Assembly (NCBI GenBank): GCA_029212405.1 | Contig: JARGNR010000001.1 | Location: forward strand, 141,679 to 205,678 | Direction: 5' to 3' | DNA length: 64,000 nucleotides | DNA from: Saprospiraceae bacterium | GTDB lineage: Bacteria; Bacteroidota; Bacteroidia; Chitinophagales; Saprospiraceae | Shown here: piece after piece, positions 16,756-25,701 of the stretch | How the letters are laid out: each line of letters begins with the position of its first letter | Numbering within the stretch: position 1 is the first letter of the stretch | Made by a program: the position numbers and the translations under genes | Notes under the pieces: model-generated | The model's database searches: none | What the model was told of the DNA's origin: nothing | What the model saw: only the letters and a program-made list of their open reading frames with translations

Positions 16756-17958
16756 CTATTTTCCACCCCCCAACTCGTCCATCGCCAAATACGCCATCAA
16801 CCCCGCACCAATCTCCAATGCCCGTTCATCGATATCAAAAGTAGGAGTGTGAACCGGTGATGTAATCCCAAGCTCACTATTTCCAGTGCCCAAACGATAA
16901 AAACAAGAATCCACTTGCTGTGAATAATAAGAGAAATCCTCCGCCGTCAAACGAATGGGCAATTCTACTACATTAGATTCGCCCATGTAAGCCACCATAG
17001 CCGTTCGGACACGGTCTGTCAACAACGGCTCATTGATCAAGCATGGATAACCTACTAAGATATCGACCTCACAACTTCCTCCCATACTCTCTGCCGTTTT
17101 TTCAGCAATACGGGTGATCAATTTATGAGCTTCCATCCGCCATTCCTCGTCCATTGTACGGAACGTACCTTCTATTTTTACCACATCTGGAATGATATTC
17201 GTCGCACCCCCTTCACTATTAATCTTTCCAAAGCTCAACACCCCTGGAATATTAGGATTCATATTTCGGGCAATCACATCTTGCAGTGCCGTCAAAATCC
17301 TGGCACTCATCAAAACGGTGTCAATACAATTATGGGGTAAGGCACCATGACCACCTTTCCCACGAACTGTCATTCGGATTTCATCAGCAGAAGCCATATA
17401 CATGCCTGATCTATACCCGATTTTACCCACTTCTAAAGGAGGATGAACATGTTGCCCAATTGCTGCCTCTGGGATTGGGTTTTCTAATACGCCTTCTTTG
17501 ATCATTACACTGGCCCCTCCAGGCAATTGTTCTTCTCCTGGTTGAAAAATACATTTAATGGTCCCTCCGAATTCACTTTTCAGATCATTTAGGATGTGCA
17601 TCGCTCCGAGTAAGCATGAAGTATGCACATCGTGACCACACGCATGCATTACACCATGATTTTGGGAAGTATAAGACGTCTCATTCTTTTCGATGATCGG
17701 TAATGCATCAATATCTGCCCGAAGCATGATGACTTTGGATGATTTTTGCTCACCTTTAATGATGGCCACAAGTCCTGTGCCGCACCACCCGTCCGTATAG
17801 TCCACCCCAAGCTCATCCAATATACTTGAAATATACTTTCCCGTTTTTACTTCTTTGAAGGACAATTCAGGATGCGCATGCAGATGATGTCGTATAGATT
17901 GTATTTTTTCAAAATACTCCCTGGCTTTGGCTTTCACCACTGTTGATATATCGTTCAT
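16756..17958 (-). CDS. M20-family amidohydrolase (N-acyl amino acid / hippurate type)
   Basis: A 400-residue metal-dependent aminoacylase-like enzyme of the AbgB/HipO/IAA-hydrolase group, removing acyl groups from amino acids. Landmarks: RHHLHAHPELSF near the N-terminus, RADIDALPI, the metal-binding MHACGHDVHTS, PGEEQLPGGA with the catalytic Glu, GGHGALPH in the lid domain, and ITSPVHTPTFDID near the end. No signal peptide, so cytoplasmic. Its start overlaps the stop of the glycosyltransferase gene by 4 bases, so the two are co-expressed. The substrate cannot be read from the sequence. Confidence 0.92.
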   Translation of the reverse strand: MNDISTVVKAKAREYFEKIQSIRHHLHAHPELSFKEVKTGKYISSILDELGVDYTDGWCGTGLVAIIKGEQKSSKVIMLRADIDALPIIEKNETSYTSQNHGVMHACGHDVHTSCLLGAMHILNDLKSEFGGTIKCIFQPGEEQLPGGASVMIKEGVLENPIPEAAIGQHVHPPLEVGKIGYRSGMYMASADEIRMTVRGKGGHGALPHNCIDTVLMSARILTALQDVIARNMNPNIPGVLSFGKINSEGGATNIIPDVVKIEGTFRTMDEEWRMEAHKLITRIAEKTAESMGGSCEVDILVGYPCLINEPLLTDRVRTAMVAYMGESNVVELPIRLTAEDFSYYSQQVDSCFYRLGTGNSELGITSPVHTPTFDIDERALEIGAGLMAYLAMDELGGGK

Positions 17959-19886
17959 GATGTCAATCGATTTAAGTTTTTAAAGAGTACTTCCAAGTCT
18001 TTCCATACCGAATAATCTCTAGCGTAATACATATTTTCTACTTGATTATCGTCCTTCTCGCCCACGGGTATAGGAATAACACCTTGACTTAACTCCGGTA
18101 AATTTTGATACGATTTTATTCCTCCATTATAACCTACCCATGTTTGTATACCCAACATCGTAGCAAAGATATTCTTATACAGCATTACCAATTTAAAACT
18201 ATTTAAGAAAAGTAAAATCGGACTTATTATCAATAAGAGGACACTCATTGAAAAATCAAATATCCTTTTTACATGTTGATAGTATCCATCTGCCAAATTG
18301 TACTGAATATTCACATTGTACAATTCGCCTGAGGTATTTTTTGAATTACTCCCCAAAATACTTAGACTGTCATCTCCTGCAATTTTAAACGACAACTTCG
18401 TATCCAGAATCATCATTTGCTTCATGATTTCCTTCATGGGTAGGCTTTCAGAACTGAAAATAATCTCGTCTGCTTTTAATACTTTAGCCAGTGGTCCCAA
18501 CTCAGATAAATCATTCAAATAGTCCAATTCTTTCTCAGCTCCTTCCACAGGATTTACAATTCCAAGAATGTTTGACTTGACACCTGCTTTTTGAATAGCT
18601 TCTTGAATGGTAGCCGCAATTCCGACATCGGCTACAATCAATATATTTTTAGACTTCTCGGTATTTGACGTTCTGTTAATTAATAAGGAAGTGACGCTTG
18701 TAATAATAAGACTGATCATAGTCCCTGCCAAAATGATTAATCGGCTCGATCTGAATTCGTCGGGCAATAGTGCATACAAAATCAATATACAGACAACTCC
18801 TGATAGTACTCCCATCAATCGTTTCCTTATCGATGGTTTTTTATAATATCCAATAAACCAGAATACAAATGCCCAAATAAGAGCATATCCACCTATATTC
18901 CAGTTTATACTGCTGCCTTCATAATAATTTGGGTTTTTAAAATAAAATTCAGCCCACAGATAGGAAAAGCCCTTTAATGCTATCCCTATCAATATTCCAT
19001 CTAGTATTGGGTGGATCAACTGAATCACCAGTCGCTTCAGACCACTAATCATTGCACGTAATGAAATACCCAAATGCAGTAATTTAGCAAACCACTTTCC
19101 TTTCCTGCCTGTATAATGTTTTTCAACATAAAGGGCCATGGCATTATAAAATGTCTTTACATAGCTCAAACTAGATTTCTTAGTCGATTCTCCTTTATAG
19201 TGAATAATGGCCGTATTGGAAACATAATGAATCTTGAATCCTCCTTCAATAATTCTTCGACTCCAATCAATATCCTCTCCGTACATAAAGAACCGTTCAT
19301 CAAACATTCCCACTCGATCAATTGCAGATTTTCGTACAAACATAAATGCACCACACAAAACTTCAATTGAATGATTTTCATCTTCACTCAGATGCCCCAG
19401 TGCATATCCGTTAAATATTTTGGATGAAGGAAATAATGCGGCCAAACCGGTTAATTTTGCAAAAGAATTCCATACCGTTGGCAAAGCTCGTTTTGATTCT
19501 GGAAGGAAGTGTCCTGATCCATCAATCATTTTGACACCCAATGCACCTACTTCCTGGTGGGTCTCCATGTATGCAAAGCAAATTCTTAAGGTATCTTCTT
19601 GGAGTACTGTATCTGGATTAAGTATGAGCACATGTTTTCCTTGTGCAACTCGTATCGCTTGATTATTGGCAACTGAAAATCCTACATTCTCTTCATTGGC
19701 AATGAGGTGGACATTTTTAAAATCCGAGCGCACCATTTCATTCGATCCATCAATAGAAGCATTATCAACCACAAACACTTCTATACTTAACTCTTCCGTT
19801 TTAGAATTATACACCGACTCCAAACATCGTTTTAAGAAGTGTCGCACATTGTAATTAACAATAATTATACTGATATCCTTCTTCAT
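17955..19886 (-). CDS. GT2 glycosyltransferase fused to a degenerate sugar-phosphotransferase-like module
   Basis: 643 residues. Residues 1-~265 are a family 2 glycosyltransferase (ISIIIVNYNVRHFLKRCLES, NPDTVL, GEDIDWSRR), probably a rhamnosyltransferase-like enzyme. From ~290 several membrane helices follow, then a Rossmann-like domain (ILIVADVGIAATIQEAI, ~430-520). The last part (HVKRIFDFSMSVLLL, then VGYNGG, then YYARDYSVWKDLEVL) mirrors WbaP/EpsE-type polyprenyl-phosphate sugar transferases. The catalytic Asp-Glu segment between those points is missing, so transferase activity is doubtful. Likely works in surface polysaccharide assembly at the inner membrane. It sits between recR and the M20 gene. 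Confidence 0.82.
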   Translation of the reverse strand: MKKDISIIIVNYNVRHFLKRCLESVYNSKTEELSIEVFVVDNASIDGSNEMVRSDFKNVHLIANEENVGFSVANNQAIRVAQGKHVLILNPDTVLQEDTLRICFAYMETHQEVGALGVKMIDGSGHFLPESKRALPTVWNSFAKLTGLAALFPSSKIFNGYALGHLSEDENHSIEVLCGAFMFVRKSAIDRVGMFDERFFMYGEDIDWSRRIIEGGFKIHYVSNTAIIHYKGESTKKSSLSYVKTFYNAMALYVEKHYTGRKGKWFAKLLHLGISLRAMISGLKRLVIQLIHPILDGILIGIALKGFSYLWAEFYFKNPNYYEGSSINWNIGGYALIWAFVFWFIGYYKKPSIRKRLMGVLSGVVCILILYALLPDEFRSSRLIILAGTMISLIITSVTSLLINRTSNTEKSKNILIVADVGIAATIQEAIQKAGVKSNILGIVNPVEGAEKELDYLNDLSELGPLAKVLKADEIIFSSESLPMKEIMKQMMILDTKLSFKIAGDDSLSILGSNSKNTSGELYNVNIQYNLADGYYQHVKRIFDFSMSVLLLIISPILLFLNSFKLVMLYKNIFATMLGIQTWVGYNGGIKSYQNLPELSQGVIPIPVGEKDDNQVENMYYARDYSVWKDLEVLFKNLNRLTS

Positions 19887-19895
19887 TCAAGTCTA

Positions 19896-20507
19896 CTAGT
19901 GCTCTGATGAATACGGGACCCTTGCCACAATTGACCTTCCCAATGTAAGTTCGTCTGCATACTCCAATTCTCCTCCAAAGGATACCCCACGAGCGATGGT
20001 ACTAATTTCAATATCGTATTTCTCCATTTGTTTCGATAAATAATAAATGGTCGTGTCGCCTTCAATAGTAGGACTGATGGCCATGATTAGTTCTTTTATT
20101 TCTCCAGTTTTAGCACGTTCTTCTAAACTTTCGATGGTCAAATCCCCAGGTCCTACTCCATCCATAGGAGAGATTACTCCTCCGAGGACATGATACAATC
20201 CATTAAATTGGGTAGTTTCTTCAATGGCCATTACATCCCTTACTGACTCTACTACACATACCAATTCTTTATTTCGTTGAGGTTCTTTACAGATTTCACA
20301 GGTATTGGCATCAGAAATATTAAAACATATCTGACAGTAATTGATATTATTCTCCAGATCCACCAAGGCAGATGCAATCTTTACAGATTTAGAAGTGGAA
20401 TCTTTTATCAAATGCAAAGCCAATCGCAATGCAGATTTTCTGCCAACGCTAGGGAGTGTAGCTAATGCTTCGACTGCATTTTCTAATGTCTTAGAAGAAA
20501 ACTTCAT
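19896..20507 (-). CDS. recR: Recombination mediator RecR
   Basis: 203 residues. Helix-hairpin-helix LPSVGRKSALRLALHL, four-Cys zinc finger (CQIC then CEIC), Toprim domain (VCVVESVRDVMAIE, then SPTIEGDTT) and the C-terminal Walker-B-like region RGVSFGGELEYADELTLGRS. With RecO and RecF it loads RecA onto SSB-coated gaps. It is the first gene of the recR-glycosyltransferase-M20 run, with a 9-base gap to the next gene. Confidence 0.97.
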   Translation of the reverse strand: MKFSSKTLENAVEALATLPSVGRKSALRLALHLIKDSTSKSVKIASALVDLENNINYCQICFNISDANTCEICKEPQRNKELVCVVESVRDVMAIEETTQFNGLYHVLGGVISPMDGVGPGDLTIESLEERAKTGEIKELIMAISPTIEGDTTIYYLSKQMEKYDIEISTIARGVSFGGELEYADELTLGRSIVARVPYSSEH

Positions 20508-20651
20508 CTTCTTATTTGTTTTTTAAGATGGGTAAAAGTACGAATACATCAAACAACAGAATAATATCTAGAAGGTTGATCTCATATTTAGGCATAAAAA
20601 TGGTCTATTTCATAGAAAATGTAAACATTTTGTGAAATCTAGGCATTTCAA

Positions 20652-20682
20652 TTAGTTGATTAACTTCTAAATCTTAAATTTG
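20652..20682 (+). promoter_or_regulatory. Promoter of the PDH E2 gene
   Basis: TAAATTTG (20675-20682) is an exact TAnnTTTG -7 box. TTAG (20652-20655) lies 19 bases upstream as an approximate -33 box. The start codon is 30 bases downstream. Confidence 0.5.
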
Positions 20683-20712
20683 ACTTCTTAAAGAAAACTG
20701 AAAGAGAAAAAT

Positions 20713-21975
20713 ATGGCTGAAATTATAAGAATGCCTCGGTTGAGTGACACCATGGAAGAAGGTAATATTGTCGGATGGCTTAAATCTGTAGGCGACCAAG
20801 TTGAACCAGGGGATGTATTGGCAGAGGTAGAAACAGACAAAGCAACAATGGAACTAGAAAGTTTCCAAAGTGGTACATTGTTATACATTGGACAAAAAGA
20901 AGGCGCTGTACCTGTAGATGGGATTATTGCAATTATTGGTGAGAAAGGAGAAGATTACGAAGCGCAATTAAAAGAAGCGCAATCTGCAACTGCTGCACCA
21001 GCTGAAGCAGCACCAGAAGCAACCAAAGAAGCTCCAAAGGCGGAGCCTGCCAAAGCAGCGGCTCCAGCTCCAGCACCTCCGGCACCCGCTACCTCTTCTT
21101 CAGACAACGAAGGAAGAGTAAAGGCATCTCCACTTGCCAAATCAATGGCGGCAGAAGCTGGTATAAACATAGGATCCGTTCAAGGCTCTGGAGAAGGAGG
21201 AAGAATCGTAAAAAAAGATATTGAAGAATACATTGCTAATGGAGGTGCTCAAGCACAATCTTCAGCAAGTGCCCCTGTAATTTCTCTCGATCCTGAAGTA
21301 CAATATGGAGATACACCTGTGACTCAGATGCGAAAGGTCATTGCCAGAAGATTGGGTGAAAGTAAATTTACTGCTCCTCATTTCTACTTGACGGTAGAAA
21401 TCGATATGGGTCGATCAATTGACGCAAGAAACGAACTGAAAGCCAATGATATAAGAGTGTCATTCAATGATTTTGTTGTAAAAGCGTGTGCTATGGCACT
21501 TAGAAAACATCCATCTATTAATAGCAGTTGGATGGGCGACACCATACGTGTTCACCAAGATATCAACATTGGTGTGGCGGTTGCTGTTCCGGATGGATTA
21601 TTGGTTCCAGTGATCAATAATGCAGATCAAAAGTCCATGACTTACATCAACCAAGAGGTGAGAACCTTAGCAGGAAAGGCAAAAGACAAAAAATTGCAAC
21701 CGGATGAAATGTCTGGAAATACCTTTACCATTTCTAATCTTGGAATGTTTGGAATCGAAGAATTTACAGCAATTATAAATTCACCTGATTCCTGTATCCT
21801 TGCCGTAGGATCTATCATTCAGAAACCAATCGTTAAGAATGGAGAAATTGTGGTAGGTAATATAATGAAAGTGACATTGAGTTGTGATCACAGAGTAGTA
21901 GACGGTGCATCTGGAGCACAGTTTTTACAAACATTGAGAGGAATGCTTGAAAATCCAGTACGAATGCTGGCATAA
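20713..21975 (+). CDS. pdhC: Pyruvate dehydrogenase E2 (dihydrolipoamide acetyltransferase)
   Basis: 420 residues. One lipoyl domain (1-~80, lipoyl Lys43 in ETDKATMELES), an Ala/Pro linker (~90-130), an E1/E3-binding domain (~135-175, SPLAKSMAAEAGI...GGRIVKKDIEEYI), and the acyltransferase core with the catalytic His in LSCDHRVVDGA. It passes acetyl groups from E1 to CoA. Many Bacteroidota E2s have two lipoyl domains; here there is one. E1 and E3 are not adjacent. The N-terminus MPRLSDTMEEGNIVGW favours PDH over the 2-oxoglutarate or branched-chain complexes. Confidence 0.9.
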   Translation: MAEIIRMPRLSDTMEEGNIVGWLKSVGDQVEPGDVLAEVETDKATMELESFQSGTLLYIGQKEGAVPVDGIIAIIGEKGEDYEAQLKEAQSATAAPAEAAPEATKEAPKAEPAKAAAPAPAPPAPATSSSDNEGRVKASPLAKSMAAEAGINIGSVQGSGEGGRIVKKDIEEYIANGGAQAQSSASAPVISLDPEVQYGDTPVTQMRKVIARRLGESKFTAPHFYLTVEIDMGRSIDARNELKANDIRVSFNDFVVKACAMALRKHPSINSSWMGDTIRVHQDINIGVAVAVPDGLLVPVINNADQKSMTYINQEVRTLAGKAKDKKLQPDEMSGNTFTISNLGMFGIEEFTAIINSPDSCILAVGSIIQKPIVKNGEIVVGNIMKVTLSCDHRVVDGASGAQFLQTLRGMLENPVRMLA

Positions 21976-21987
21976 GCTAAAAATAAA

Positions 21988-22014
21988 GCGCTGTGAATAT
22001 GATTTTCACAGCGC
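21988..22014 (+). terminator. Strong hairpin after the E2 gene
   Basis: GCGCTGTGAA (21988-21997) pairs perfectly with TTCACAGCGC (22005-22014) around 7 nt. Only a weak AT-rich stretch follows instead of a T run, so it may be a partial terminator or a 3'-end stabiliser between E2 and the small downstream gene. Confidence 0.5.
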
Positions 22015-22027
22015 AAAATCATTTTAA

Positions 22028-22168
22028 ATGAAATACTTAATACTTGTAGCGATCATTTATGGAATTTATAGGTTTACACAACCTAAGAAGCCATTAATGA
22101 GAGGCTCGAATCATTTGGATAAGGAAGAAGACGATGGGGAGTATACAGAGTATGAAGAAGTAGACTAA
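22028..22168 (+). CDS. Small membrane protein with acidic tail, 46 aa
   Basis: ATG at 22028 opens 46 codons. Residues 1-~17 are a hydrophobic anchor (MKYLILVAIIYGIYRFT). A basic proline patch (QPKKP) and a strongly acidic tail (DKEEDDGEYTEYEEVD) follow. It fits between E2 and the pseudouridine synthase gene with only 4 bases to the latter's ATG, which suggests coupled translation. The layout recalls small DUF4834-like Bacteroidota proteins, but I cannot confirm the family. Function unknown. Confidence 0.65.
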   Translation: MKYLILVAIIYGIYRFTQPKKPLMRGSNHLDKEEDDGEYTEYEEVD

Positions 22169-22172
22169 CACC

Positions 22173-22856
22173 ATGACAGACAAACATCCAATTTCCGATT
22201 ATATTCTTGATCACAATAATCAATACATTATAGCTGCAAAACCTGCTGGCCTTCCTATCGTACCAGATAAGACTGGAGATTCTAACCTAAAGAATATTCT
22301 TGAGGCGTATAGTAAACATAATCTGCACATTATAACTCGAACAGATAGACCAGTAAGCGGTTTATCTCTGTTTGCAAAGAGTCAAAATGCGGCAAAGGAT
22401 CTCAGCGCACAATTGAAGGAAGGCACTATTTCCAAGTCCTATTTAGCGATAGTGGAAAAAGCTCCTTCTCCAGATAAAGGCGAATTGGTGCACTACTTGT
22501 CAAAGGGTAAAAACAACAAGTCTATTGTAGTTGATGAGAATCACAAGAATGGTAAAAAAGCTGTCCTTACGTATTCTACCGTTGCCCATTTAGACAACTA
22601 TACTATCTTGAAAGTTGAACTAAAAACAGGGCGTTTTCATCAAATTAGATGTCAATTGGCACATATTGGCTGTCCAATTAAAGGAGACGTAAAATATGGT
22701 GCTAGAAGAAAAAATAAAGACAGAAGTATTTATTTGCACGCTTATGAACTATCGTTTGACCATCCTGTAACCAAAGAAAGAAAAGAATATTCCGTGCATC
22801 CCAACCCCAATGACACGTTGTGGAACATCACAAATAGTCATCTAGAAGAAGAGTAA
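22173..22856 (+). CDS. RluA-family RNA pseudouridine synthase
   Basis: 227 residues. The catalytic stretch reads ITRTDRPVSGLSLFAK, which keeps the Asp of the family's HRLDxxTSG motif with the preceding residues altered. GRFHQIRCQLAHIG is the second hallmark. No S4 domain is present, so it is a short RluA/RluC/RluD-type enzyme that converts uridine to pseudouridine in rRNA or tRNA; the exact site is unknown. It is linked to the 46-aa ORF upstream and convergent with the following beta-barrel gene. Confidence 0.93.
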   Translation: MTDKHPISDYILDHNNQYIIAAKPAGLPIVPDKTGDSNLKNILEAYSKHNLHIITRTDRPVSGLSLFAKSQNAAKDLSAQLKEGTISKSYLAIVEKAPSPDKGELVHYLSKGKNNKSIVVDENHKNGKKAVLTYSTVAHLDNYTILKVELKTGRFHQIRCQLAHIGCPIKGDVKYGARRKNKDRSIYLHAYELSFDHPVTKERKEYSVHPNPNDTLWNITNSHLEEE

Positions 22857-22890
22857 CCTCATAGAATGTTATAAGTGATTTAGAATTCTA

Positions 22891-23661
22891 TTATTTAAAA
22901 TGATATAGAATTCCAATATTTATAATATCATCTGAATCATCTCCTAATCCAATATCATAATACGGATATAAACGGAATCCATCCGCTATCCAAAACAACA
23001 TACCCAACTCGACATATTCTTGATACAATGCTTTTGTTTCTTTCACTGGATACGTTTTGACTCCTTTGATACCAGCATACGCAGTTAACCATTCCGTGAA
23101 TTCAGCATCTAAATTGACCGCAAAATCATTGGATAAATCTCCACTTTGCTCATCAATAATAAAATTGTAATTACCGGTTATCTTAAAGTTGCTGGTTAAT
23201 CCTTTTCTAAACAAGATATTTAAGGAAGGCATCAATGGATTATTTGAAGGATCCATAGTCAAATTAAAACTTCCAATGACGGAAAAACCCGGCAAGTATT
23301 TTGACTCCTTATTCAAATAAGCTTTGAGTCCTATACTTGTCGACTGATCGGTTATATCACCAAAAAACGTATCTGCCTTATTCCCATTCCAAGAAACTTG
23401 CAATTCGTAATTTTTCTTTATACCATATCTCAATAATGTACTGGCCCCTGTCCTATTGAATGGTCCTCGTTTTGTGAAGTCGAAATACGTTTCACTTTGC
23501 AAGGCTTTTTTCCCAACAACTTCCAAGTCCCAATTATCTAAGGGTTTGTTTTGAGCCTGTACCGAAGAACTGATTCCGAAGATCAATAAGAAGAAAAACA
23601 TAAAAACACATTTTTCTAGTCGGTAATATGGATTAAACTTCTTGCATATGAGATACTTCAC
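22891..23661 (-). CDS. Outer-membrane beta-barrel, transporter-like (MetA-pathway family)
   Basis: 256 residues with a signal peptide ending SSSVQAQN. The mature part alternates strands with aromatic edges and ends ...IGILYHFK, a barrel-like C-terminus. The repeated pattern (LRYGIKKNYELQVSW, then GLKAYLNKE) fits the phenol-degradation MetA-type transporter barrels. The longest start is at 23661; an internal Met at 23601 begins a cleaner signal peptide (MFFFLLIFGISSSVQAQ) and may be the true start. The ligand is unknown. It is divergent from the M28 peptidase. Confidence 0.75.
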   Translation of the reverse strand: MKYLICKKFNPYYRLEKCVFMFFFLLIFGISSSVQAQNKPLDNWDLEVVGKKALQSETYFDFTKRGPFNRTGASTLLRYGIKKNYELQVSWNGNKADTFFGDITDQSTSIGLKAYLNKESKYLPGFSVIGSFNLTMDPSNNPLMPSLNILFRKGLTSNFKITGNYNFIIDEQSGDLSNDFAVNLDAEFTEWLTAYAGIKGVKTYPVKETKALYQEYVELGMLFWIADGFRLYPYYDIGLGDDSDDIINIGILYHFK

Positions 23662-23742
23662 TATTTTCCTTTTAACTTTACGAATTTTATTACTGTTACA
23701 TTAAGTACGGTAATTTAACAAATACGAATGTATATTTTTAGT

Positions 23743-25131
23743 ATGACGAAACAATACTTTTTGAGCCTAATTTTAATTATGTCAATTTCTACGACTGGAT
23801 TTTGCCAAAATCAGGACGAAGATGCACTTATAATTAAGGATATTCACAATTATACCTTGACTGAAGCTCAATGTTATGATTGGCTTACTCATCTTACCAC
23901 GGAATGTAAAGGACGACTTGCAGGTAGTGCCAATGCAGAAAAAGCAGTGCAATATACCAAGCAAATGATGGATACAATGGGATTCACCAAAACGTGGTTA
24001 CAGCCGTGTTCTGTAAAAAAATGGAATCGAGGCAAACCCGAACAGGTTCACATCAAATATGACGGCAAGAAAGTACAATTGAATGCTTTGGCTTTAGGAA
24101 ATTCAATCGGCACCCCTGAGGAAGGAATTCTTGCGGAAGTTGTTGAAGTAAAAAGCTTGGATGAGGTAGAAAAATTAGGGAGAGAAGGAATTGAAGGTAA
24201 GATAGTTTTTTACAATCGCCAGATGGATCCTACTCAACTCCGAACATTTAATGCCTATGGTGGAGCGGTAGATCAAAGAGTTTGGGGAGCTTCGAAAGCA
24301 GCAGAATATGGTGGTTTGGCTTCTATAGTACGTTCTATGACATTACGTCAAGATGATTACCCACATACGGGTACACTCGTTTACAAAGAAGATATTCCAC
24401 AGGTGCCAGGATTGGCGATCAGTACCAACGATGCAAATATGCTCAGTGCTTTACTCCAAAAGCAAAAAGTAATGATGAGCGTATGGACCAATTGTGCTCC
24501 AGGTGAAGAGGCTATATCATACAATGTTATTGGAGAAATCACCGGAAGCGAATATCCTGATGAAATTATTGTTGTAGGAGGACATTTGGATGCATGGGAT
24601 GTAGGCGGTGGAGCCCACGATGACGGAGCAGGTTGTGTCCATTCTCTTCAAGTGATCCACTCTTTAAAAGGTATTGGTTATACTCCTAAACATACGATTC
24701 GTTGTGTTATGTTTATGAATGAAGAAAACGGCCTTGCAGGAGGTCGAGAATACGCTAGAGTGTCGAATGAAAATGGTGAGTTTCACTTGGCTGCTTTAGA
24801 GTCAGATGCCGGCGGGTTTGTCCCTCGAGGATTTAGTTTTGATGCAGATGCAGAAGTATTAAAACCTTTTTACGCTAAGGTGAGCAAATGGTTGCCTCTA
24901 TTAGAAAGCTATGGTTTATATTTTACAACTGGAGGTTCGGGAGCTGATATAAGTCCTTTGAAAAGTCAAAAAGGTTTACTCATTGGGTTAAGACCTGATT
25001 CTCAACGATATTTTGACTATCACCACACCACCATTGATCAAATTGACGTGGTTAATAAACGTGAACTAGAATTGGGTGCTGCTGCTATGGCATCTTTGAT
25101 TTATTTAATAGATAAATATGGTTTGAAATGA
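23743..25131 (+). CDS. M28-family zinc peptidase with PA domain
   Basis: ATG at 23743 starts a signal peptide (MTKQYFLSLILIMSISTTGFCQ). The frame is open from an ATG at 23728. A protease-associated segment (~100-240) interrupts the N-terminal part. The co-catalytic zinc ligands are complete: GGHLDAWD (His), GAHDDGAG (Asp), NEENG (Glu), LESDAGG (Asp) and YHHTTID (His). This is a secreted aminopeptidase or carboxypeptidase Q-like enzyme. The hpt ATG overlaps its stop by 4 bases, an unlikely functional partner, so the link is probably only operon packing. Confidence 0.93.
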   Translation: MTKQYFLSLILIMSISTTGFCQNQDEDALIIKDIHNYTLTEAQCYDWLTHLTTECKGRLAGSANAEKAVQYTKQMMDTMGFTKTWLQPCSVKKWNRGKPEQVHIKYDGKKVQLNALALGNSIGTPEEGILAEVVEVKSLDEVEKLGREGIEGKIVFYNRQMDPTQLRTFNAYGGAVDQRVWGASKAAEYGGLASIVRSMTLRQDDYPHTGTLVYKEDIPQVPGLAISTNDANMLSALLQKQKVMMSVWTNCAPGEEAISYNVIGEITGSEYPDEIIVVGGHLDAWDVGGGAHDDGAGCVHSLQVIHSLKGIGYTPKHTIRCVMFMNEENGLAGGREYARVSNENGEFHLAALESDAGGFVPRGFSFDADAEVLKPFYAKVSKWLPLLESYGLYFTTGGSGADISPLKSQKGLLIGLRPDSQRYFDYHHTTIDQIDVVNKRELELGAAAMASLIYLIDKYGLK

Positions 25132-25694
25132 TGTATTTTAGTGAAAAGAAAGATGTAGTAACTATTGGAGCATTGGATTTTGTTCTCTATCTCAGTGCTC
25201 GAGAAATTCAAAATAAGATAAGAGAAGTTGCCAAGCAAATTGAGAACGACTATGCAAATGAGAATCCACTATTCTTAATTGTTCTCAATGGAGCATTTAT
25301 GTTTGCTGCCGATTTAATTAGAAATTTGGACATCGCCTGTGATGTAGATTTCGTAAAAGTATCTTCGTACAAAGGATTGGCTAGTACAGGTAGATTGGAT
25401 GTTAAAATTGCTAATGAAAAAGAATTAAAAGGGAGGCATGTCATTATATTGGAAGATATAGTAGACAGTGGTTTCACGTTAGATCAATATTTACCGATGG
25501 TACAAGCCCAAGATCCTGCATCTCTGAAGGTGTGTACTTTATTAGAAAAACCTGAGGCTAAAAAGTTTGAAACGCAAGTGGATTATACGTGTTTTAAAAT
25601 ACCAACTAAATTTGTCATTGGCTATGGACTAGATTTTGATGAAGCTGGAAGAAACCTTCCTCACATTTATCAACTGATCGATGAGTATAGATAA
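25128..25694 (+). CDS. hpt: Hypoxanthine phosphoribosyltransferase
   Basis: 188 residues of the type I PRTase fold. The PRPP-binding loop is VIILEDIVDSGFTL, the flexible loop region is VKVSSYKGLASTG, and the C-terminal FVIGYGLDFDEAGRNLPHI is typical of HPRT. It salvages hypoxanthine or guanine to IMP or GMP with PRPP. It pairs functionally with the purine nucleoside phosphorylase 1 kb downstream. Confidence 0.95.
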   Translation: MMYFSEKKDVVTIGALDFVLYLSAREIQNKIREVAKQIENDYANENPLFLIVLNGAFMFAADLIRNLDIACDVDFVKVSSYKGLASTGRLDVKIANEKELKGRHVIILEDIVDSGFTLDQYLPMVQAQDPASLKVCTLLEKPEAKKFETQVDYTCFKIPTKFVIGYGLDFDEAGRNLPHIYQLIDEYR

Positions 25695-25701
25695 ACGAGA
25701 A

